A stretch of 12,929 nucleotides of DNA from an uncultured Bacilli bacterium (lineage in GTDB: Bacteria > Bacillota_I > Bacilli_A > RF39 > UBA660): positions 1-12,929 of the forward strand of contig CANPYQ010000029.1 of assembly GCA_947588865.1 (NCBI GenBank), written 5' to 3'. Below are positions 6,145 to 12,929 of the stretch, in pieces. Within the stretch, counting starts at the first letter, position 1; the number at the start of each line of letters is the position of its first letter. The notes beneath the pieces were generated by a model that was not told the DNA's origin, made no database searches, and was given only the letters and a program-made list of their open reading frames with translations. The translations under genes were made by a program, and so were the position numbers.

Positions 6145-6444
6145 TTATTTACCTGCCTTAACTTTTTTTGATTTATTAGACATTTTTTCTTCATGAAATT
6201 CTTTTATAATTCCTTCTTTACTTAAAATATCTCTAACTGTATCAGTAGGAGCAGCACCATTACTCAACCATTTTTTTGCTAATTCTTTGTTAACTTTTAC
6301 CACTGCAGGATTTTCAATTGGATTATAATATCCAATTTCTTCTATAAACCTACCATCCCTAGGGAATCTAGAATCAGCTACTACAATACGATAAAAAGGT
6401 CTCTTCTTTGCTCCCATTCTTTTTAATCTTATTTTAACTGCCAT
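6145..6444 (-). CDS. rpsP: 30S ribosomal protein bS16
   Basis: bS16 is a structural protein of the small ribosomal subunit needed for 30S assembly. The N-terminus MAVKIRLKRMGAKKRPFYRI and the following VVADSRFPRDGRFIEEIGYYNP are close to the family consensus. The protein is 99 residues, slightly longer than the usual 80-90, because of a Lys/Ser-rich tail. The start has GGAGGTG 6 nt upstream, and a strong promoter lies just before it. It is the first gene of a two-gene unit with khpA. Confidence 0.97.
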   Translation of the reverse strand: MAVKIRLKRMGAKKRPFYRIVVADSRFPRDGRFIEEIGYYNPIENPAVVKVNKELAKKWLSNGAAPTDTVRDILSKEGIIKEFHEEKMSNKSKKVKAGK

Positions 6445-6468
6445 AAAGCACCTCCATTCACTTAAACA

Positions 6469-6497
6469 ATGATATCAAATTTTTTTTACCTTGTCAA
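6469..6497 (-). promoter_or_regulatory. Strong housekeeping promoter of rpsP
   Basis: TTGACA (6492-6497) and TATCAT (6469-6474) are separated by exactly 17 nt on the minus strand, 24 nt before the rpsP start. This is the best sigma-A-type match in the window. The rest of the 252-nt gap (6445-6696) is very AT-rich, and no gene is seen in it. Confidence 0.8.
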
Positions 6498-6671
6498 CCT
6501 ATTTTGGTTAACAAAATATCAATTTTAAACATTAGCATTATTCATATATTTATATCTATAATAAATTGTAATTTACATTATTATTTATTTTCCACATTCC
6601 TTAATTTATATTCCTTAAAATCTACTTTATTCATGGTTTATAAATTTATTTTTTAAATTTTGTATATTACC

Positions 6672-6698
6672 AAAAAAGAAAAAAAGTACAATAGTACT
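6672..6698 (-). terminator. Terminator of cotE, overlapping its stop codon
   Basis: A short stem (6685-6689 with 6694-6698, AGTAC) with a 4-nt loop is followed by seven T, a C and six more T on the minus strand. It contains two bases of the TAG stop. Confidence 0.6.
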
Positions 6699-7227
6699 AT
6701 TTTATAAAATCATCCTTTACATTATCAATTTCCTCAATATCTTTTTCTGTTAATTCATCCTCTATTTCATCCCATGGTTCTTCATCCTCTTCAATAGCTA
6801 TTTTTACCTTTGTTTCTCCAACTACTTCAACACCTAATTCTTTCTCTATATCAAATGTTATACTCTTATCATTTATATTTACCCCTGAACAATTTGGCTG
6901 TTTTAGTGTCCTTACTATTATATCAGTATCATTTGAAAGATCGGCACTTTCTTTCAATTTTACATTAAACAAATCATTATATGATATATTTTTATTAACT
7001 ACAGTTGTTTTAGAGTCATTATCATATGAATACCATATATTTACATCATATGAACCACTAACTCCTATTTTTTCATTTGTTTTATATCCTTTAAATTTAT
7101 GATTTATAACCCAACAACCAAGTATAGTTGTAGGAGTATTTTCAACATCTATACTATAGTTATCTTTAAAATATTTTTTACCTTTTCCTATAACTGCTTT
7201 AGTAACTATCTCCTTATATAATGACAT
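6697..7227 (-). CDS. cotE: Outer spore coat assembly protein CotE
   Basis: CotE is the morphogenetic protein that builds the outer coat of the endospore and recruits many coat proteins in Bacillus. This 176-residue product (B. subtilis CotE is 181) aligns by eye along its whole length: MSLYKEIVTKAV at the start, then TTILGCWVINHKF, YDVNIWYSYDND, TLKQPNC, VEVVGETKVKI, and the acidic tail DEEPWDEIEDE. The start is ATG 7225-7227, 7 nt after GAGGAG; an upstream TTG would include that binding site in the coding sequence. It lies two genes downstream of miaB, and in B. subtilis cotE is also near miaB (miaB-ymcA-cotE). Terminators on both sides suggest its own transcript, as expected for a gene expressed in the mother cell. 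Confidence 0.9.
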   Translation of the reverse strand: MSLYKEIVTKAVIGKGKKYFKDNYSIDVENTPTTILGCWVINHKFKGYKTNEKIGVSGSYDVNIWYSYDNDSKTTVVNKNISYNDLFNVKLKESADLSNDTDIIVRTLKQPNCSGVNINDKSITFDIEKELGVEVVGETKVKIAIEEDEEPWDEIEDELTEKDIEEIDNVKDDFIK

Positions 7228-7274
7228 ATAATCACTCCTCAATTTAATATATGAGAATATGACTTAAAAATGAA

Positions 7275-7301
7275 CAAAAAAAGTAGTAAAACCTACTTTT
7301 T
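7275..7301 (-). terminator. Terminator of the zinc-ribbon protein gene
   Basis: A 9-bp perfect stem (7278-7286 with 7293-7301, AAAAAGTAG) with a 6-nt loop is followed by T on the minus strand, 9 nt after the stop codon. Confidence 0.8.
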
Positions 7302-7310
7302 ATTATTCTC

Positions 7311-8705
7311 TTAAAATTCATTTATATTATCATCAGCAGTTTGGTTATCTTGTATACTATATGTATTTACATATTCGTCTATAGTAACATTTGAATTTAA
7401 AGCAGCATCTGGAATTGTTACATTAGTAGAATTAAAATTACTAAATTCCAAGCTAAGTACAATTTTTGAAATATCTTCATCTAAACTAAAATCATTTATT
7501 TCCATTGAAATTTTTTCTATAATATCTGAAGAATTTATATAAAAATCTATTTCATAACTGTCAATTAAATTACTTTGTTCAAATGCTTCGTTATCAATAA
7601 ACTCTTCATCTAATACATCTTTATAATTAGATTCTATCTTATCCAATAATTCTTGATCTACAATTAACTTATAATGTCTAATCTTATTATTACTATCAAC
7701 GTAAACAAAATGTTTTTCATCTATTATATCATTTAAATTTAAATCGTTTTGTTGTTTTTTATATAAATTTTCTAGGATTTCAGTATCCTTCAACCAGATA
7801 TCATTATCAGAATGTGTATATCCAATTAAATTATCTATTATGTTTGATGGTATATAAAAACTTATATCCTTATCATTAATTTTAGAATATATATTAATCT
7901 CATCATATAATAATGATTTATTTAAAACTAAATTCATATTATAATTGTCATTTATTTTCTGATATTTGAGAGTCGCAGAAAAATTCATTGAATCTTGAGT
8001 TTTATTTTCAACTAAAATTTTAGCATCTACCGTAGCGCTTTGATTTGCATTTTGTTCAATATTTGCTAAAGCTTTATTAAGTACATCAATGGAACTACTT
8101 GAAGTTTTACCAAAAAATGTCATAAGCAAAACAACTAAACCAGCTACTACTAAAACAATACCCAAAATTAAAAATATTAATTTATTGTTCGATTTTTTAT
8201 TTTTATTTGGTTGATTACTAAGAGGCTCTATTTGAACACTTTGTGGTTCTACCTCTTTATTTTCTTCTTGCATGTTAACAGGCATTTGATTTACAAATGA
8301 TTGTGAAACACCTAATTGTTCACCATTAATTGGCTGATTAATTATGTTGTTATTATTTAAAGCATTTTCATTATTAAATTGAGGGTTCATTGATTCTTGT
8401 GATATTGAATTTTGTGTATCTACTGTTTGAATACTTGAATCCACTTTATTCACTTCATTACTTAAATTGTCAATCGTTGGATTGATTGGACTAATAGGCT
8501 CTATTTTTACGCTTTCCTCATTAACTATAGGTTCTCTTACTCTATCAAAATTTTCAGTTTGTAGATTAGATTCTTGCTGCTTTGCTATATCGAAATAAAT
8601 ATTTTGGTTCTGCTCTACACTTGGAATTTTTTCAACTGGTGTGCCACAATACCCACAAAATTTTGAACTGTCAGCAATATTTGAACCGCATTTTTTACAT
8701 ATCAT
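7311..8705 (-). CDS. Zinc-ribbon, single-pass membrane protein with a large outside domain
   Basis: The 464-residue product starts at ATG 8703-8705, 8 nt after GAGGAG; an in-frame start upstream would swallow this site. The N-terminus is a small zinc ribbon with two knuckles, CKKC (C3, C6) and CGYC (C17, C20). About 150 residues of low-complexity, Asn/Gln/Ser/Glu-rich linker follow, then one membrane segment (about 176-198, LIFLILGIVLVVAGL...) preceded by KNKKSNNK. The rest (about 200-464) should be outside, with beta-rich patterns and several Asn/Asp-rich stretches. The layout of cytoplasmic zinc ribbon, linker, one membrane pass and outside domain is shared with TcaA-like envelope proteins, but no outside domain is recognised. 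It has its own promoter and terminator. Confidence 0.75.
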   Translation of the reverse strand: MICKKCGSNIADSSKFCGYCGTPVEKIPSVEQNQNIYFDIAKQQESNLQTENFDRVREPIVNEESVKIEPISPINPTIDNLSNEVNKVDSSIQTVDTQNSISQESMNPQFNNENALNNNNIINQPINGEQLGVSQSFVNQMPVNMQEENKEVEPQSVQIEPLSNQPNKNKKSNNKLIFLILGIVLVVAGLVVLLMTFFGKTSSSSIDVLNKALANIEQNANQSATVDAKILVENKTQDSMNFSATLKYQKINDNYNMNLVLNKSLLYDEINIYSKINDKDISFYIPSNIIDNLIGYTHSDNDIWLKDTEILENLYKKQQNDLNLNDIIDEKHFVYVDSNNKIRHYKLIVDQELLDKIESNYKDVLDEEFIDNEAFEQSNLIDSYEIDFYINSSDIIEKISMEINDFSLDEDISKIVLSLEFSNFNSTNVTIPDAALNSNVTIDEYVNTYSIQDNQTADDNINEF

Positions 8706-8734
8706 AATTTCAACTCCTCTATTTTTACTATTCA

Positions 8735-8743
8735 ATTATAACA
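8735..8743 (-). promoter_or_regulatory. Extended -10 promoter of the zinc-ribbon protein gene
   Basis: TGTTATAAT on the minus strand is a perfect -10 with the TGN extension. The -35 region (TATACT) is poor. It lies about 30 nt before the start and directly after the miaB terminator. Confidence 0.6.
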
Positions 8744-8751
8744 TAAATATG

Positions 8752-8780
8752 AAAAAAAGTATATTTTTTTATACTTTTTT
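8752..8780 (-). terminator. Terminator of miaB, containing its stop codon
   Basis: An 11-bp perfect stem (8753-8763 with 8770-8780, AAAAAAGTATA) with a six-T (plus strand) loop ends in T on the minus strand. The miaB stop (8769-8771) lies at the loop edge. The stem is A/T-rich, with a single G-C pair. Confidence 0.6.
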
Positions 8781-10193
8781 GTCGATTTTCCCATCCATAC
8801 TCCATGTTTTAACATCTGTTATCTTTATATCAACTATTTTTCCTAAATATTTTTTATCTGTCTCAACATTAACTAGTTTCATAGTATCAGTATATCCCAT
8901 GAGACTACCTTCTTTTTCGCTAAAATCTTCAAGTAACACTGGTACAACCTTTCCTAGATATTTTTTATTATTTTCTAAAGCATATTTATTTACAAGTTCA
9001 TTTAGCATATATAATCTATTATTTTTCTCTTCATCTGTTAGATTATTTTTCATATTTGCTGCTGGAGTACCCTCACGAGGTGAAAATATAAATGTAAATG
9101 CTGAATCAAACTTACAAGTATTTACAACATCAAGAGTTTCATTAAAGTCTTCTAAAGTTTCTCCTGGAAATCCCACTATTATATCAGTTGTAATAGATAC
9201 TCCTTTAATTTTCTCTTTTATTTTATTAAACAGTTTTATATACTCTTCTTTTGTATAACGCCTTCCCATAAGCTTTAGTATTCTATTTGAGCCTGATTGA
9301 AGTGGAAGATGTATATATGGCATTATATTTTTGTATTTTGCTATTACATCTATCATTTCATCATTAAAGTCCCAAGGATGGGAAGTTACGAAACGAATTC
9401 TATCTATTCCCGTTTTAGCTACATCTTCAAGTAAATTACTCATAGTATAATCTATTTTTAAATCTTTTCCATATGCATTAACATTTTGCCCTAGTAAAGT
9501 AACCTCTTTATAGCCATCTTTTACTAAAGTTTCTACCTCATTTATTATATCCTTATGTAATCTACTTCTTTGTTTACCTCTTGTATATGGAACTATACAA
9601 TATGTACAAAATTTATCACATCCATACATTATGTTTACCCAAGCTTTATATTTAGAATCTCTTTTTACAGGGATATTCTCATATACATCACCTTCTATAC
9701 TAAAGACTTCTATTTCTTGCCTTTTTTCCTTTAAAGACTCCTCTAGTATAAAGGGAAGTTTATGAAGATTATGAGTACCAAATACTATATCTACCCATTT
9801 ATATTTTAATTTTATAGCATTTACTACACTTTCTTCTTGTGCCATACACCCACATATCGCACATATTATATTAGGCTTAGATTCTTTTAAGTGTTTTACT
9901 CTACCTAAAAATCCAAACATTTTATTGTGAGCATTTTCTCTTATCGCACACGTATTAAGAAGTATTAAATCTGCATCGCCCATATCAAGAGTCTCAGTAA
10001 AACTCATATCTTCTAATATAGCTTTTATATTTTCCGTGTCGTGTACATTCATCTGACAACCATAAGTTTTTATATAATATTTTTTATCTTTTCCTATAGT
10101 TTTCATGCTTTTTGGTACTATATAATCATTATTAATTATTTTAATTTCTTTATTAGTTCTAACTTTTGCTTCTTTTAAGCTAGGTAAATTCAT
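8769..10193 (-). CDS. miaB: tRNA-2-methylthio-N6-isopentenyladenosine synthase MiaB
   Basis: MiaB is a radical-SAM enzyme that adds a methylthio group to isopentenyl-adenosine 37 of tRNAs reading UNN codons. Its 474 residues show the full set of features: an N-terminal MTTase domain with three cluster cysteines (TYGCQMN C46, NTCAIRE C82, CGCMAQ C116), the radical-SAM motif CDKFCTYC (C192, C196, C199) followed by IVPYTRG, and a C-terminal TRAM domain (from about 405). The N-terminal 35 residues before the MTTase domain are poorly conserved, as in other Firmicute MiaB. The start is ATG with GAGGAAGTGA upstream. It is preceded by a good promoter and followed by a terminator, so it is probably a single-gene transcript. 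mutS, often nearby, is not seen. Confidence 0.95.
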   Translation of the reverse strand: MNLPSLKEAKVRTNKEIKIINNDYIVPKSMKTIGKDKKYYIKTYGCQMNVHDTENIKAILEDMSFTETLDMGDADLILLNTCAIRENAHNKMFGFLGRVKHLKESKPNIICAICGCMAQEESVVNAIKLKYKWVDIVFGTHNLHKLPFILEESLKEKRQEIEVFSIEGDVYENIPVKRDSKYKAWVNIMYGCDKFCTYCIVPYTRGKQRSRLHKDIINEVETLVKDGYKEVTLLGQNVNAYGKDLKIDYTMSNLLEDVAKTGIDRIRFVTSHPWDFNDEMIDVIAKYKNIMPYIHLPLQSGSNRILKLMGRRYTKEEYIKLFNKIKEKIKGVSITTDIIVGFPGETLEDFNETLDVVNTCKFDSAFTFIFSPREGTPAANMKNNLTDEEKNNRLYMLNELVNKYALENNKKYLGKVVPVLLEDFSEKEGSLMGYTDTMKLVNVETDKKYLGKIVDIKITDVKTWSMDGKIDKKV

Positions 10194-10211
10194 AAAATCA
10201 CTTCCTCAAAT

Positions 10212-10240
10212 ATAATAGCATATTTAAATATTTTAATCAA
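10212..10240 (-). promoter_or_regulatory. Promoter of miaB
   Basis: TTGATT (10235-10240) and TATTAT (10212-10217) are 17 nt apart on the minus strand, with TGC directly before the -10, 18 nt before the miaB start. Confidence 0.7.
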
Positions 10241-10278
10241 TAATTTATATGTAAATCTATTTTAAGTAATATCTATAT

Positions 10279-10301
10279 AAAAAACACTATTAAAAGTGTT
10301 T
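10279..10301 (-). terminator. Terminator of the histidine kinase-receiver operon
   Basis: A 7-bp stem (10282-10288 with 10295-10301, AAACACT) with a 6-nt loop is followed by T on the minus strand. It overlaps the TAA stop of the receiver gene. Confidence 0.7.
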
Positions 10302-10671
10302 ATCTATTTAGCATTTTATTTACTATATTTTTTACATTATCAGCCGAAAAAGGTTTATTTAGCATATCAACTATGTCATATGTAAATGCCCTATCTATTG
10401 TTTCTTTAGTATCATCTCCAGATATTATAGATACTGGATACCTACTAAATAAATTATTATTTTTGAAATAATTGAGTACCATAAATCCATCATATTCAGG
10501 CATGTTTAAATCAAGTAATACACCTTTGATATCATATTCTTTTTTAGTTATATAATCTATTGCTTGTTTACCATTATTTGCTTTTAATACTATATATTCA
10601 TCACTAAGTGCTTTTTCTACAATATTTTTAATTATCATAGAATCATCTGCTACTATAATTGCTTTATTCAT
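10300..10671 (-). CDS. Stand-alone receiver-domain response regulator
   Basis: This 123-residue CheY-like protein consists of one receiver domain and nothing else. The acidic pair D9-D10, phospho-acceptor D54 (in LLDLNMPEYDG), S84 at the Thr/Ser switch place, and K106 (in NKPFSADN) are all present, so it should be phosphorylated. It has no DNA-binding or enzyme domain and must act by binding a partner or passing phosphate on. The ATG 10669-10671 overlaps the kinase stop codon by 4 nt frame-shifted bases (ATGA) and has AAGGAG upstream, so both proteins are made together. The natural phosphate donor is the Hpt domain of the kinase. Confidence 0.9.
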   Translation of the reverse strand: MNKAIIVADDSMIIKNIVEKALSDEYIVLKANNGKQAIDYITKKEYDIKGVLLDLNMPEYDGFMVLNYFKNNNLFSRYPVSIISGDDTKETIDRAFTYDIVDMLNKPFSADNVKNIVNKMLNR

Positions 10672-12902
10672 AAATTCTCCTTTTCTAAATAGTTTTTAAC
10701 TATTTCTACTATTTTATTCACTTCATTTTTTAAATCATTATAATTATTTCTAATATAGTCTATGTCATTTTCTTTTCCCTTTAATTCGTGATCTAATGAA
10801 ATACTAGCTAAAGTTTTAAAGCCTAGATATTTACTATCACTTTTCATAGCATGAGCAAGTATCGCATAATTAGCTGTATCACCAGTTTTTAAATACTCCT
10901 CCATTTTAGGTATTCTTGATTCTGTTTCATTTAAGAAATCTTTAAGTGTTTCATTATACATATCAATATCCCCAAGAAGTTCTAATGATGAATCAACATC
11001 AATATCATTTTCTTTTAGATAATCTATATTATTTTTATTTTCTTTTTCATCACTTACTTTTTCCTTAATTTCTTTTGTTCCTTTTAAATATTTAGAAAGT
11101 ACTTTTTTTAGTTCATCTTCATTAATAGGCTTAGATATATAATCATTAAATCCTACTTCTATATATTTATTAGATTTACCTTGTATAGCATCTGCAGTTA
11201 AAGCTATTACAGGAGTATTAAAGCCATCTATTTCTTTTAACCTTTTTAAAGTTTCAACACCACCCATTTTTGGCATCATTATATCCATAAGAATGATATC
11301 GTAAGTATTACCATCTTTTATTTTATCAAGTACATCATATCCACTATCACTACAAGTAATATTTAAATCATACTCTTTTAATATTTTAACTCCTACCTTT
11401 AGATTTAGATTATTATCATCAACTAGTAATACTTTCTTACCAGTAAATTTAATTATTTCATCAATAATTACTTCTTTTTTATATATACCCTCTTTTATTT
11501 CTTGAGATAAATATATAGTAAATGTTGAACCTTTACCATATTCACTTGTAACAACTATTTTACCCCCCATCATTTCAACAAGTCTTTTAGTTATAGCAAG
11601 TCCAAGCCCTGTTCCTTCTACTGTCGTATTTTTATCTTCATCAAGTCTAGAAAACTTAGTAAATAATTTATCTATTTGTTCTTTTTTTATTCCCCTTCCT
11701 GTATCACTTACCGATATTACAAGATTGCATTTACCTTTTTCATTTACACAATTAACACTAAAATTAATTTCACCTTTAGTTGTATATTTAGCAGCATTAG
11801 TAAGTATATTTGTTATAACTTGTTTTACTTTACCACTATCTCCATATAGTATATCTGGTATATCAGGTGCGAAATGTGTTTTTAGTTCTATATCTTTTTC
11901 ACCAATTCTTGGAATAATTAATTTAGTTAAGTTATCAAGTATTTCTTTTAAATTATATTCTGTATTTACAATCTCCATCTTATCTGCTTCTATTTTACTA
12001 ATATCTAGTATTCCATTTACTATTTCAAGTAAGTTCTGTGAAGCCATTACTATATCTTTAGCATCTTCTTTTGCTTCTTCTAATGTTTCAGCTCTATCTA
12101 TGCATTCACTAAATCCAACTATAGCATTAAGTGGAGTTCTTATTTCATGAGACATACTACTTAAAAAGTCTGTTTTAGCATGATTTGCTTTTTCTGCTTG
12201 GTCTTTAGCGAGTTCTAGTTGATTGATTAATTTTAAATCAGGATTTTCAATTGTGTGATACATCAAATAACTTATTAGAGTCTCAGCTAAAGAATTTAAT
12301 ATTATATTAGGATAAAAAGAGTTTATAATACTGAAAATTATCTCTAAAGCTAAAAATACAAATATAGGAATAATCTTTTTTTTGTTCAATGTTTTTCTAT
12401 TAACTATTACTGATAATATACAAACAGCAATCATTGCCATAGCGACTAGACCCATAAAATTAACTGCTGCACCATACGCATATAAAATAAATCCATCACT
12501 ATAACTATGTTCTGATGGTAGAAAAGACATAACAATTCCTATCAATATAAATATTGTACCTAATATACAAATGTTAGCTTTTTTATTTTTATTTATTATT
12601 GAATTTGATTTTTCATTTGATATTTTTATTATATAATATGTAAAGTCTAAAATCCATGCAAGTATATACATAAAATAAATTCTCTCTAGTATTATTACTA
12701 TAAGTAAATTACTATATAAATGATAATTAATAACTAAAGCGAGTAATAATTCAGCTAATAAAACTAAAAAATTGTTAAACAGAATCCATTTATAAATTCT
12801 GTTTTCTTCATTATTTATTTTTTTCTTTGTTGAATATATCACTATTAAAAACAATAAAAATAGAAAACAACAAATATTTAAAGTTAAAGTTATTACATTC
12901 AT
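10668..12902 (-). CDS. Membrane hybrid sensor histidine kinase with receiver and Hpt domains
   Basis: The 744-residue product contains three of the four steps of a phosphorelay. Residues 1 to about 216 have about seven hydrophobic segments, a membrane sensor of unknown family. A short coiled linker (about 225-243) leads to HisKA with H252 in SSMSHEIRTPLNA. The ATPase domain has an N box (NILTNAAKYT, about 365-374), DTGRGI (400-405), the F box FTKFSRLD and GTGLGLAI (430-437). A receiver domain (490-605) has D495/D496, D540 (ILMDIMMP), T569 and K591. A C-terminal Hpt domain has H684 (AHAMKSDSKYLGF). The start has GGAGGAT upstream. Only 27 nt remain in the window, so the promoter cannot be judged. 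The partner receiver gene overlaps its end. The signal sensed is unknown. Confidence 0.92.
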   Translation of the reverse strand: MNVITLTLNICCFLFLLFLIVIYSTKKKINNEENRIYKWILFNNFLVLLAELLLALVINYHLYSNLLIVIILERIYFMYILAWILDFTYYIIKISNEKSNSIINKNKKANICILGTIFILIGIVMSFLPSEHSYSDGFILYAYGAAVNFMGLVAMAMIAVCILSVIVNRKTLNKKKIIPIFVFLALEIIFSIINSFYPNIILNSLAETLISYLMYHTIENPDLKLINQLELAKDQAEKANHAKTDFLSSMSHEIRTPLNAIVGFSECIDRAETLEEAKEDAKDIVMASQNLLEIVNGILDISKIEADKMEIVNTEYNLKEILDNLTKLIIPRIGEKDIELKTHFAPDIPDILYGDSGKVKQVITNILTNAAKYTTKGEINFSVNCVNEKGKCNLVISVSDTGRGIKKEQIDKLFTKFSRLDEDKNTTVEGTGLGLAITKRLVEMMGGKIVVTSEYGKGSTFTIYLSQEIKEGIYKKEVIIDEIIKFTGKKVLLVDDNNLNLKVGVKILKEYDLNITCSDSGYDVLDKIKDGNTYDIILMDIMMPKMGGVETLKRLKEIDGFNTPVIALTADAIQGKSNKYIEVGFNDYISKPINEDELKKVLSKYLKGTKEIKEKVSDEKENKNNIDYLKENDIDVDSSLELLGDIDMYNETLKDFLNETESRIPKMEEYLKTGDTANYAILAHAMKSDSKYLGFKTLASISLDHELKGKENDIDYIRNNYNDLKNEVNKIVEIVKNYLEKENL

Positions 12903-12929
12903 ATTATTTATCCTCCATTTTCTTAATTT

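Noticed and set aside
6484..6514. Inverted repeat AACC/GGTT near the rpsP -35 as an operator
   Set aside because: Only four base pairs, likely chance in AT-rich DNA.
8641..9258. 205-codon plus-strand ORF across the start of the zinc-ribbon gene and the end of miaB
   Set aside because: It runs opposite to two clear genes and through a terminator; its Phe/Ser-rich product is typical of antisense reading.
11725..12150. 141-codon plus-strand ORF inside the kinase gene
   Set aside because: It is a shadow of the HisKA and ATPase domains, with no independent support.
1..12929. Mollicute genetic code with TGA as Trp, suggested by the AT richness
   Set aside because: TGA serves as the stop of the permease, kinase and 51-residue genes, and Trp is encoded by TGG.
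1..12929. CRISPR array, insertion sequence or riboswitch
   Set aside because: No regularly spaced repeats, transposase, or conserved aptamer pattern was seen on either strand.

Overview
The window looks like a chromosome segment of an AT-rich Firmicute of the Bacilli type that uses the standard genetic code: TGA is used as a stop and Trp is read from TGG. The clearest lineage marker is a recognisable CotE spore-coat protein close to miaB, a neighbourhood also seen in Bacillus subtilis (miaB-ymcA-cotE). This suggests an endospore former, or a descendant of one. An uncultured gut-type Bacilli lineage would fit, but the species cannot be fixed from the sequence.

Region 1 (1 to about 1384) differs from the rest. 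All its genes are tiny and read leftward, and several are too short to stand out as ORFs. They include a 59-residue protein laid out like a filamentous-phage major coat protein (acidic N-terminus, hydrophobic body, basic C-terminus), a strong hairpin terminator just behind it, a 25-residue single-membrane-segment protein, another small membrane protein running off the left edge, a 55-residue protein and two small related proteins. Three long perfect hairpins lie in its gaps. The right border is a 26-nt fragment of a tRNA 3' end (T-loop, acceptor strand, CCA) followed by that tRNA's terminator, as expected where an element has integrated into a tRNA gene. I read this as the right end of an inovirus-like (filamentous phage) provirus. 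Its diagnostic genes (Zot-type ATPase, Rep, integrase) would lie left of the window.

Region 2 (1484-5840) is a leftward operon, cdsA - rseP - ABC ATPase - ABC permease, with its own promoter and a terminator that contains the last stop codon. It joins phospholipid precursor synthesis, intramembrane proteolysis and an ABC-2 exporter of the NatAB/YhaQP kind. Region 3 (5877-6497) is rpsP-khpA, with a near-consensus promoter and a terminator. Region 4 (6672-10240) holds three leftward units: miaB, a zinc-ribbon membrane protein, and cotE. Each is closed by a terminator, and a promoter is visible for the first two. Region 5 (10279-12902) encodes a large membrane hybrid histidine kinase with receiver and Hpt domains, overlapping by 4 nt a stand-alone receiver protein. 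Together they make a phosphorelay with no output domain in view.

All recognised protein genes are on the minus strand. The chromosomal genes are tightly packed, and most terminators overlap the stop codon of the gene they end.
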